From Polytrichum commune (taxonomy: Eukaryota > Streptophyta > Polytrichopsida > Polytrichales > Polytrichaceae): 64,000 nucleotides of DNA. Numbering within the stretch: position 1 is the stretch's first letter; each line of letters starts with the position of its first letter. The DNA is taken from assembly GCA_950295325.1 (NCBI GenBank), contig OX485804.1:59674533-59738532 (forward strand), in the 5' to 3' direction. Shown one piece after another: positions 12,001-23,300 of this stretch. Made by a program: the position numbers and the translations under genes. Under the pieces are notes generated by a model. That model was given only the letters and a program-made list of their open reading frames with translations, was not told the DNA's origin and searched no databases.

Positions 12001-15000
12001 TAGCTGCCTTCATTTTGGGTCCTCCAGTCTGATGTTTGAATTTTCAGATTATTTGAGTGGTGAACACCCTAACTTCCTCACTTGGTTGGAGAAATTTCAA
12101 ACAAGTGCATTGCTTGAATGAGGTTCTATAAAGAAACGTAGAAAATCAAACCAACTCTTCTACCCAAATGATGTTGAAAGTATGGTGTCTTGCACTTTCT
12201 TCTGCCTAGTGTCCTTTCTTCATCATTGTCACTTCGTCAGTTGCTTCAGAGCTTTCACTAACAGTAGAGTCAACACACGACTGGCTTCCTTTTTGTGACT
12301 CTTCATGCATGGTGATGATTGCAGGTTCCGTCTTACATTTCAAGGTCTGTAGCAGGTAGCTATGACAATGAAGCAGTGGCTATTTTTGCCCTTGTTCTCA
12401 CTTTCTACTTGTATATTAAGGTGTGTGAGTATACTTCCAGCCTTTATTGTTACAGTTCTTTTGTGCTTAGGATCTATTTTCCTCTTACCTGGAGCATTGC
12501 TTTATGGCAAGGGTTGAGGGATTAACTTAAAAATGTAATGGTATCAAGTGATTCCCCATACATGTTCCATAGTCCTCGAGTATCTTTGATTGTGGTATCA
12601 TTTGACCATGCTGTCAAGGGGCTGCTCATATTTACTTCTGAATGGTCTGCAGACGTTAAATACAGGTTCCCTATTTTATGCCACTTTGAACTCACTGGCT
12701 TATTTCTACATGGTATGGGCTATCTCAACAGAATTTTTTATACTTGAAGTATCTAAGTCAGCAGTTGATCCTTATTTTGAATCAAATTAATTGAGGTTAT
12801 CTAGGTTTGATTTGCCTGTTTAGTACTATAGAATTTACAAGTTGCTAATATTTGGAGCTGACCCATTGAAGTGGTTAACCGCTTAGAGTAAACACAGTGT
12901 GTCTTGTCCATACGCTGCACTTTGTTTGATATACTTCTATTTCAGAACATTTGATATTTCAGAACATTCAAAACAAGAGTGGTACATAGGTCATTAAATG
13001 TATCTTACCGTCTCTCGTTGCTTATTCTACAAACTAATAGGGGGAATTGTCACAGGTCTGTTCATGGGGTGGATACACATTCATCATCAACCTTATTCCA
13101 ATCCATGTGTTGACATGTCTGGTCACTGGGCGCTTCTCAGCACGCCTTTATATTGCTTATGCCCCCTTGGTATAACTTCAGCTTCCTCCGTTGATGATTG
13201 GGGAACCCAAAAGCCCTCATTTCTTGTCACTGGCAGAGTTCATTTCTCCTTTGAAGTTCCTCACTGTTTTTCACAGTTGTGTCTGGAACTGCATGATGAA
13301 TGGATGTGGTTGCAGGTGGTGTTGGGAACTCTTCTTGCAGCTCTTGTACCTGTGGTGGGCTTCAACGCTGTCATGACATCAGAGCACTTTGCATCATTTC
13401 TGGTGGGTCTCTTCTTAATATCAGCTATGATTGATTGGGTTGGAGTTGTGTGCTGAAACTTATTCATCTCTCTAGTCATCAAAGGGTATCTGACACATTT
13501 TTACCCACATTTACTTATTCAGATTAGTGCACTTATGCTACCATCTCTTGGTTTCTGTACTTTCCTGGTTTAGTGAACGAGATTGTACTTTTTTGCAGGT
13601 GTTTGTAATATTGCACATAGTAGCCCTGGTGCATTACATAAGACGAATTTTGACTCCAAAAACCTACCGAATGGCCCTCACCTTAGTTCTCACTGTGGGA
13701 ACGTACGTCCTTTCTTCAGACTTTTTGAATCTTTTTGAATCTTTTATTTCTACTATGCAACATATGTTAGGTCTATGCTGGAGTCCTAGTTACAGTCTTA
13801 TGACATTTCATTTTGGTCGTTGAATGTGGTGAAAGGTTTAAGATGATGTCAATACTCCACTTATAACTACTATAGTCGGTGTTGAGAAAGGTTCCATTTT
13901 CAGGGTTCTAAAACTTATAATCAAGTTATTTTATAATTTTCATACTTCAATCAGATTGATCTGCTATTGCTATTGCTATTAGATTCATTTGCACCAATCT
14001 AAATCTTTTTGTAGTGCTGACTAGCATGTGGTGTACTTCTGCAGGGCGAGTGCTGTTGTACTGGTTGGAGTACTTATTGCCTTAGTGGCAGCTAGCCCTA
14101 CAAAAGGTTGGAGTGGGCGGAGCTTAAGTTTGCTTGACCCGTACGTGTCGTACTTTTTTTACCAGGAGTTCTTGTTTGTTATGTTTTGAATACTTTGTAT
14201 TGTCTCATATTGTAAGTTCAAAAATGCAAGGTGTTGTAAAAGTCAATACCCTTTCTGTCACTTTTCTGAGCAGTGGCTGTGTCTTGAATGATATTATGGC
14301 TGCAAGGATTGGAATCATATTATTTGTTAAATTGCCTCCAGATTCTTAACTTGGGCTGATGGGGTGGTTTTGCAGCACCTATGCAAGCAAATACATTCCA
14401 ATCATTGCTAGTGTCAGTGAACATCAGCCTCCCACCTGGCCGTCATACTTCATGGACATCAACATATTGGCCTTTTTGGCACCAGCTGGAATCATTGTAA
14501 GAACATTGGTTTTCCTCCCTACCAGTTATTTTACCTCAAATTATCCAGATGATGAACCTGATGTTTTCTTATCCAGTGCTCTATATTAGTTTCTATTGAG
14601 TTTTACATTGATCGGGTACTGATACTACATTGATGCAACTTGCAGGCATGCTTTAGGCCACTTTCAGATGCAAGCACCTTCATCATTCTGTACATGGTTA
14701 CTTCAGTGTACTTCTCTGGAGTGATGGTATGGTTCTATCCTTTGGATTTAGTTTCTGGCCACAAAATTATGAAGCTTTTGGATTGGTGCAAGTTGTCAAT
14801 TGTGGAGGATATGGGCTCATAATCGGGGTGTTTCTTGACTTAGGTACGGCTTATGCTAGTGTTGGCACCAGCGGCCTGTATTATGGGAGGCATTGCTTTG
14901 TCAGCAGCTTTTGATACTCTCACTGGGTCCATTAAGTTTGCACCTCCTGCACTCCCAGCCTTGTCTTCTCTCAGACAGAAGGTAAACACTTTATGAATTT

Positions 15001-17504
15001 GAGGCATGAAGACAGTTGGATATCTAGGAGAGTAAGAACCTCCTATGTATGTATTTCAAGCTCTATAAATGTGTCAGTTGCAAGTAGATCATTAGATTGT
15101 GAAGGTCATATCTGCAACAAATCTAAAGCGATGTTTTTGGTGAAACAGATCTCTTCAATGATGATGAATTTTGATGGCATGACAGCAAGCAACAGATCAT
15201 ATTGAATCCAATGTGATTGACTGAGTTGGACGTTTTATAGTAGCACTTGCATTGTTACTGAGAATATTACTGGGGTTAGTAATTAGAAGCCACCTATGAG
15301 TTGTATTTGGTGTCCCTTAATTTAAGCTGGAATCTGGCTAAAGATGTGGGAACTCATAAGGGGACCGATTTTTCAGGAGGAGACATCAGCTTTGAGTGCA
15401 GTTTCTGGATCTTCATCATCTTTGCAGCCTAAAGAGAAAGGTAAGGAGGCAGGTGCTGACAAGACGAAAGAGGCTCTGAAGGAGAGAGCACCAAAGAGGA
15501 GCCGAAAGAAAGAAAAAGACACCAATGAGAAAGCCACTGCAGAACAGAAGAAAAAGCCAGAGAACAGCTTGTCTGTCCTTCCAGTGGAGGCATCTGCTGT
15601 TGGTATTGTGCTACTCATTCTGCTGACAAGCTTTTACGTGGTATGTGCTTCAGTGCTGTAATATGCCACTATAACTCGTTAATATCTGGTATAAAGTCTG
15701 CTGGGGTTTCAATGCTGTATTCCTTGCATCTGTTTGGCAAATTGGAGAAGTGGGAGATGGTTGCAATTTGTTTATATTTGAAAAGTTGGAACTTTAAGTC
15801 TACAAATGATGTATGAAGACTGGATTTTTGTTTGGGATAGCAGTTGCAAAAAACCCATGTCAGTTTTTAATTTTGGTAGGAAAATAAAGCTCCTAACAAA
15901 GTGTATGTCTGACCTCTCTTTGTTCATGGTGGTGTAGGTTCATTGTGTGTGGGCTGCGGCAGAAGCTTACTCAGCTCCTTCTATTGTACTTACATCGCAT
16001 ACAGCTGAGGGGATGCATGTGTTTGATGATTTCCGAGAAGCATATGCATGGCTCAACCACAATACTGAGGAAGATGACAAGGTATAGGATTTTTCTTAGA
16101 ATCAAAACCTCAGTTATTTTCTGTGAAAGAGATTGCCTCTGAACATCCAGGATTTATGTCTGTTTGTTTAAAATTAGCCTGTACACTTACATTTTTAAGA
16201 GAACACTCATGACCCATCCCCAGATTGTTATGAAGGATGAACCAAGAATGAATACAGGTTGGTAGCTTTTAGAAAACCAGAAACTCGTACTGTTGACTTA
16301 ATCTCTGTTGCAAATATATTAGTATCATTTGTTGGAATCTTGCTGTGTACATGACTAAAGGTCCATGAATTAACTTGCTGACCAAGCCAACTATTATTCT
16401 TCACAGGTTGCTTCATGGTGGGACTATGGCTATCAAACAACAGCCATGGCAAATAGGACTGTGATAGTAGACAATAACACATGGAATAACACCCATATAG
16501 CAACTGTGGGCATGGCCATGTCATCACCTGAGAAGGCAGCTTGGGAGATCTACCGCACGTTGGATGTGAAATATGTCTTTGTTGTCTTTGGAGGACTAGT
16601 TGGTTATCCTAGTGATGACATCAATAAGTTTCTCTGGATGGTTCGCATTGGTGGTGGTGTATTTCCCCACATCAAAGAACCTGACTACCTTGTGAGGACC
16701 CTATCTTCAAGCTTAATTCTGGACAGTTGGTGTGTATCTTTTTGTTACTTAAATACATTAAATGTCTCCAGTTGTAATTATTTTGGCTAACATATTGTGG
16801 ACTGTTTCACGACAGCGAGATGGCCAATATCGCATAGATGACCAGGCTACCCCAACTATGCTCAATTCCCTTATGTACAAGCTGTCCTATTATAGGTAAG
16901 TATCATCTATCAGATTACAGCTGTGTTGTGTATGCTCAAAAAGAGCAGATGAAACTTGTTATTGAGTCGGCAATTTCTATTGTACTTTCTTGGCAGATTT
17001 GCAGAGGCATCCATGGATGGAAGGGGCTATGACAGAGTTAGGAGAACTGAAATAGGGAAAAAGAATTTCAAGCTTACCCATTTTGAAGAGGTATGTCTGG
17101 TGCTGCCTCATGATTCCATTTGTGATATAACAGATCATGTAAGAGTAGGTTGTATCTTGTACCCACTCTAGTTTGAGAGGTGCTGGAAAACAAAGGGATA
17201 TCTAGTGCATGGATAAATCTTTTTCCTTCTATATCTTGCAGGGGTTGTTGAGCTACTAACAATGGACCTGACTTGGAAATGGGGCCAGGTGTTCACAACT
17301 CACCATTGGATGGTACGGATCTATAAGTTGAAGCCTCCAAAGAACAGAATGCGTGGGAAGCTCAAACGTAAAACAAAATCTGTAAGTTCTTAAACTGTGC
17401 ATAATATGCTTGTGTAATTTTCTCATACCAACAACGGAAAGACAGTAGTGATTCAAAGTATGCTGCTACAGGATGATTTTCCTTCTCTGCAGGTGCTTCA
17501 CTGA
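9096..17504 (+). CDS. STT3: Oligosaccharyltransferase catalytic subunit STT3
   Basis: Catalytic subunit of the ER oligosaccharyltransferase, which moves the dolichol-linked glycan to Asn in N-X-S/T sequons. Exons: 9096-9191, 10577-10639, 10857-10912, 11191-11262, 11406-11511, 11937-11987, 12325-12420, 12653-12712, 13056-13169, 13316-13402, 13599-13702, 14045-14140, 14376-14496, 14646-14726, 14844-14981, 15377-15640, 15938-16081, 16407-16691, 16816-16895, 16997-17090, 17289-17381, 17493-17504; all GT-AG with consistent phases, about 770 residues, normal for the family. Visible motifs: DPYFNYR (Asp about 44), DNE (about 162-164), SVSE (about 346-349), WWDYG (about 587-591), and two sequons in NNTWNNT. 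Many membrane segments precede a lumenal C-terminal domain. Exon 16 encodes a Lys/Glu-rich segment (about 463-515). The last exon is uncertain: acceptors at 17471 and 17492 both lead in frame to the same TGA. I cannot tell STT3A from STT3B. Confidence 0.96.
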
Positions 17505-18200
17505 GCTGAGTTGTGAAGGATGTATTATTGTGCCTTGGATTGGACTTGCTCAGGGAATTCTGATAGTATGTACCTTGCTTTGTAAGCATTTGCATTTCTC
17601 CACACCTGTAAGAAACTTAAAAATGAGGTATTGAGCAGATTTTGCTTTCTTCTAAGCTTGTAATTCTTGACAAGTTTAAACAGAAGCAAAGCTTCTGAAA
17701 AGGTGTGGAAGAATCAAGATAAAAGTACTTGTGGGAATTGTTCTGTATTTGCCAATCATGACAAATGCCATGTTCCTGCAGGGGAAGAGCAAAGCAAGCT
17801 CACGAACAAAGAGTGCTTCAAAAAGAGCCTAACCGGAATGAGTAGTGCTATCATCAGCAGGTTAGATTTAGTCATATTTTATCTGCTGTACGGATCTGTG
17901 GGGGTTGAAGCTGATAATTCCCTTGCGGGCCCAAATGTAGGTTGGAAGTACCCTGTCGATAGTGTTCAGAGAATGGGGTTTACTACCTCTCGTAGATGAC
18001 AACGTTTCTACCTGCCAGAGTATGCAGTTTGTTGGTCCAGGTAGAATTCTTGACAATATATTGGAAGATGGGTTACATTATTATTTGTTTTACACACATA
18101 ATGCTAAACATGTCTTGAGTGACCATATTACTTCTGGACACTACAAAGCATCTACCTATTTGTACCGTTTTCCATATTCCTGCGAGATCTTTTGGAACCT
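17505..18200 (+). other. 3' region of STT3
   Basis: Downstream of the STT3 stop there is no coding-like frame with known similarity. A 110-codon frame at 17667-17999 has no recognisable features. This is probably 3' untranslated sequence or its flank; the polyadenylation site could not be placed. Confidence 0.4.
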
Positions 18201-18770
18201 GCAGATGTTTGTGACATGAATTGTTGAATACAAACTAATGAGGTTACAGTGCTAGGTTGTTTTCCAAGACTGAAAATTATCAGATGTAAGTCATGACTGA
18301 TGTTTCCGGTTAATGTAGAAAGTTGTGTTGGAGTGTTCAACAAATGAAGTCCTAGGTGTTGTTTGATGTCTATGTTTAGGTATTTGTCGTTTTTACTGTC
18401 TTGTGTCTCTTGCCAACTTCACCAAACAAATACGAGTCCCCATTATCAGTCAACAGTGCACACTAGGTTAGTTTTCTGGATCGAGTCTCTTGAGCACAGC
18501 TTGAGGGAGCAGACTCAACTGCGGGTGTAAGCTCAGTGATTTGCCTTTCTATTTGTCATCCAGAAAGGAAACAAATCTATCCTAATTGGTAGCAGATAAT
18601 GTCTTCAATAATCAATTATGAAAACTAACTTAATGACAGATGTGAAGACATAGGATATCAAGCAAAGAATAAGGACATTATTATGGGTACAGCCGTGTTT
18701 TAGGTTCACAAGCACTACAATATATCAAGATGGAAGAAAAATTAGCAAAAATCGGATGACCAAGATTTGC

Positions 18771-18775
18771 AAAAA
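18771..18775 (-). terminator. Pol III terminator of tRNA-Gln
   Basis: Five T residues on the minus strand directly after the tRNA 3' end, the usual RNA polymerase III stop signal. Confidence 0.7.
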
Positions 18776-18846
18776 GGCCCCACCGAGATTCGAACTCGGG
18801 CTCTTGGATTCAAAGTCCAATGTCGTAACCACTAGACTATGGGGCC
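18776..18846 (-). tRNA. tRNA-Gln (anticodon UUG)
   Basis: On the minus strand a 71-nt cloverleaf can be folded: acceptor stem GGCCCCA/TGGGGCC, D arm with TAGTGGTTA (A box), anticodon stem TTGGA/TCCAA around loop CTTTGAA (anticodon TTG, reads CAA), and T arm CCGAG-TTCGAAT-CTCGG (B box). No intron and no encoded CCA, as expected for a nuclear gene. A CAA motif lies just upstream, as in many plant tRNA genes. It lies between STT3 and the reductase gene and looks functional. Confidence 0.95.
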
Positions 18847-18849
18847 GCT

Positions 18850-20245
18850 TGATATCCTGCTAATTCCTGCAAATTTTATAATCACATTTACAATTTTTCT
18901 TGTGAAAGCAGTCTTACATACTCCTTGTTGATATTTTCCAAAAAAGAATATGCCAATAAGAAACGATGGTGCAGATATTAAAATCAACATCATATGTGAA
19001 CTTTGTCATCCTCCATTTTGCTGATTAAAAGCTCCAGATCCAGTTATGCTGCTATTCATTTGGACAAATGGGTGCAAAGATAAATGTCTCTGTTTAAGGC
19101 CACTTACCTTACTACATTCGACCCACTTGTGGATATAGTAAGAGTCTTCCAGAGTTTCTATGTTCAAAAACTCTGTAGCTTCTCTACATAGGGGGTCTTC
19201 CCAAATAAATAATAAGTAGTTTGTTGTGTGGGTCATTCCCAGAATGTGCACTGTCAGCATTTCTGGGAAAAATTCGGGGATTGGGTTTGGCTTGAAAGTA
19301 AGATGGGGGAAGGAATAAAGGCATGTATGCATGCACCCTGCTGTGTGGAGGGAAATGAGAAATCATGTGTCATAACTTATGCATTTGTGACAGAGACCTA
19401 ACCTACTTTAATGGTGTAGGAAGTTAACCTCAATTCCAAAGCATAGAATGTGCGTCACAAGTCAATTGCTGTGTGGAGGGAAATGAAAAGCTTCTTCAAT
19501 GTTTTAACACGGAGAATCATCACGTGTTATTACTTATTCGGTGAGTAGTGTAGAAGTCATCAACATAGTGATGTGCTTATACCGTAGGAGTTGCTATCAT
19601 GTGCTCATAATTTACTTGCTTTTAATGGTTATAGGAGTACAACCTGTAGTGGTAAGAAAGGGCCAGTGTACAAGTGTAGCAATCTGGTTAAAGACAAGGT
19701 GGACGACTGCTTTTGCATGGATCGTGTGTCTGAGGATGAATGCCTTCTATTCTTGCTAAATGAATGCAAAAAGACACTAAAGCTAATCATGTCTAAATGT
19801 GAGCCACAAGCAAGATTTCCAATTCCCATAAAATTACAGCACTAAGTACTAAGTAACTACTTCGATACATTTAGAGTGAATCATAGGTCACAACAACAAC
19901 TCTTCAAGTGGAAACTCACAAAATTGAACTTGTTTTGCAGATAGGGTGTCCATGCATCATCTCATAAAAGAGCACGGAGTTGTCCGATTCGTGATTGGGA
20001 GATTGGCAGGGCGTCCTATCCACTCCTTCTAAAATTTCCTTATATTGATGAGAAGAAAAGAGACCAAAGTAGCTGAAAGAACTTTTTAAACCTCTTATCA
20101 TCCACCCAGCTTTCTTGCAATTTCGTTTCTAGATTCTTCTTCTCGCTGACAGAACCCACATTCTGTATCAGCAACAATTTTCCATTACAATCATGGTAGC
20201 CTTAATTTGAGATTGTCATGTCTTCACCCCATCTATTGCTTTCTT
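18850..20245. other. Intergenic, tRNA to reductase gene
   Basis: AT-rich. Short frames of 60-108 codons show no domain. The phrase GCTGTGTGGAGGGAAATGA occurs twice (about 19340 and about 19468), a small local duplication. Nothing else is supported. Confidence 0.5.
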
Positions 20246-20249
20246 AACC

Positions 20250-20258
20250 TATAAAAAT
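20250..20258 (+). promoter_or_regulatory. TATA box of the reductase gene
   Basis: TATAAAAAT about 120 bp before the ATG at 20374. Transcription would start near 20280, leaving a pyrimidine-rich leader of about 90 nt. Confidence 0.5.
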
Positions 20259-20373
20259 TATAGCTAGGCAATGATGGTTGAACTTGTTTGAGTGTACCCA
20301 TTGTCAAACGCATTTTCTCATTCTCTGTAGAATTTCAACTCAAACTCTCTCCCTCTTTCTTGTTCTTCTTTCC

Positions 20374-23300
20374 ATGGATATGGCTATGGTGGGAATGAAT
20401 TCCATAACAATGTGCAGCCGGCCTGTAGGCGTGAGAGCCGAGCTGCCATCATTGAATGGCTTGTCGCCTGCCACTCTCCTTCGCTCCATTGGCATTGGCA
20501 ATCAACGAAATTCCGTAAGCCTCTATCCTCCTTCAAAGATTAAGACTATGTCATCATCATTGAACTGGGAGGTGCTATGCTCTCGGCCATGGGTGAACTA
20601 GGGCTAGGGTTTACTGATATACTCTTTCGTTCTGCCATGGATTTGTGGGGTTTGAGTTGGTCCCCAATGATTTCCATTGGTTATTTTGCAATCAATCATT
20701 TCTTCCGACTTGTGAGGGCGCATGGTTGGAGGTAGCGGCTATTTCTGAATGAAGAGCAACCTATTTGGGTTCATTGGGGGTCAAACTCATTTTAGCACCT
20801 CTTGGCATCCCTAAATGAGTTTGACCCTCAATTAACCAATGTAGATTGTTCTTTGTTCAGACCTCCAAGCATGTACCGAAAACTTACTGAACATGGAAGG
20901 TGCAAAACAACCAACTCCCGACGAAACGTCACGTGTTTAAGTCTATTGTGTGAAATTCCCTTCTGAAATTATATATACTGAGCATGGTGCTCAATTGCCA
21001 GGTGAAAGTGGGACCTCTGACAGTATCGCCGATGGGGTTAGGCACTTGGGCATGGGGAAATCAGTTCCTGTGGGGCTACGAAGAAGACATGGATGAGGAA
21101 CTGCAGCAAGTGTTCAATGTTGCTGTGAACAAGGGCATCAATCTCTTCGACACGGCCGACTCGTACGGGACTGGAAAACTCAATGGGCGAAGCGAATTGC
21201 TCCTTGGAAAATTCATTCGCGAGTATCCAGGTAAGTGGGGCAGGTTTCAATCCATCCTGTGATCATTGTATTGCGTTCATATTGTTGGAGATGAGATTCG
21301 GGTGTCAGATAAAATCCTTTGAAACTCATCGTGCGATCCGTGGCGGTCAAATTTTCATGTCTGACTTTTCTTTTATGTAATAGAATTATCCTCTAACTCA
21401 ATACGACTTTTGATTGGGAGTTGGTTGCTTTGCATACAGCACTTCCATGTTCAAGAATTTTTTGGTGTGTGCTTGGAGGTTTGAATGAAGAACGTTGGGT
21501 ATAGGTTTTTTGAGGGTCCAACTCATTTAGGCATGCCAAGAGGTGCTAAAACGAGTTTGACCCCCAATGAACCCAAGTAGGTTGCCCTTCATTCAAAATC
21601 AACCACTACCTGCAATCATGCAGCCGAGTAGAAAGAAATTGTTGATATTGTTTGTAAACAAATCAATGGCAAATTCATAAAAGACCAACTCCTAGCGAAA
21701 AGTTCCATTGAGGTCATGTCAGTCATCTGCTACTTGATTTCACTAAACTGGAAATATCATAGGTTGGTATCACTGCGGGGATGACAGGAAGGGAGCGATT
21801 TGTGAAGAATGTGAATGTAGCCACCAAATTTGCAGCATATCCATGGCGTCTCACGGCTGGCCAGATTGTGAGTGCTTGCAAGTACGTTAAGCCCTATACA
21901 TCAAGTTGCCTGGCTTCTTTTTAAAATTGAGAATAATGCACATTTTGTATTGCACCATGGTATGAAAATATTATTAAATCACATTACTTGATGAGTGCTT
22001 GATCATCTGGTATAATAAGGATGAGCATGTGCAACCATTCTTCAGTTTAAGGATTTAGTCACCTTCTTTGACAACATAATGTGCGCTCAGAAGATTTATA
22101 CTTGTGTAAAGGATCCTCTGGTCCTGCATGGCACCTGGGTGCATGGAACTCCCCATTACAATGAGGTGGCCGCCATCGAGGTGTTTGGAAGGCTACTGGG
22201 GATCGGTTGTTGCATGGAAAAGATATGTAAGGTAGACCGGTGTTAATCCAGCATAGCAATAATCTGGATAACTATATTTAGACTGATATGTGGTTAAGTG
22301 TGGATCTAAGAACAGACACCAAAAAGACATTTGTTGAAAAGAAATTGGACTAATTGCTCAAAATATGTTTGCCATTCTAGGCTCAATAGTCAACATAATG
22401 GGGGGGTGGGGGACGTAAATGACCATTAAATGGGCATGAGAGTCTTCACTTCACTTTGATAATGACAAAAGTTATTTATATAAGCTCCGAAAATTATGAG
22501 AAAATGGTTACGGGCACGACTTGGATTTGCCAATGATCTCATACTAGTTGCATGTTTCACATCATACAAGAAGTGGGTGAAGAGAGGTAAGTGTGTCCAA
22601 CGGTACTTGCAGATTGTCCCTTGTCCTTATGCTGCATTGATGCTCAACTAGACTTCAGAGGTTCTTTATGAATTAGAACACCATCGATAATAAACCTACT
22701 GACAGTCCAAAAGATTTTTCAATTTGAAGATGTGATGTCTCTCTTTCAGGGGTTCGCTAAAGCGACTAGACATGGAACAGCTTGCGCTCGGACAGCTACA
22801 CTGGAGTGCTGCCAACTATGCACCCTTTCAGGAGCAAGCTCTGTGGGATGGCCTGGTGGCTGTATATGAGCAGGTGCTGAAAATCTGTCACAGGAATGCT
22901 CATATATCTTAAAAGGCGACTTTGAAATGTAGGCTGTGTATGTGCCATAAAGTCTCTGTGTCAAACACTGCGTGAGTTGGCTAAGAGATGAGTATGAGAG
23001 CTCAAGTATAAAGTCACCCGAGTTTTCTTAAGCCTTAAATTAACATGCTAAAAGGGTGCGGCTGGGCTATAAAAATCTGCTTTTTAGCTTTTGTTGTATT
23101 TGATAGCGAATAGGAAAATAAACAATTGAAGACCTGTCTACTTCAGTAGAAAAGTCCCTCAAAGAAGCACCAAATTCCTAGTTTCGTCCTTCAAGAGATT
23201 TTGCAGATAACTCTATTGTGCTGAAGTGATTCCTTCCACCCTAAACCCTGAACCCTAAACCATACACCTTTGACGTTTTGATGCCATTGCATTCCCAATG

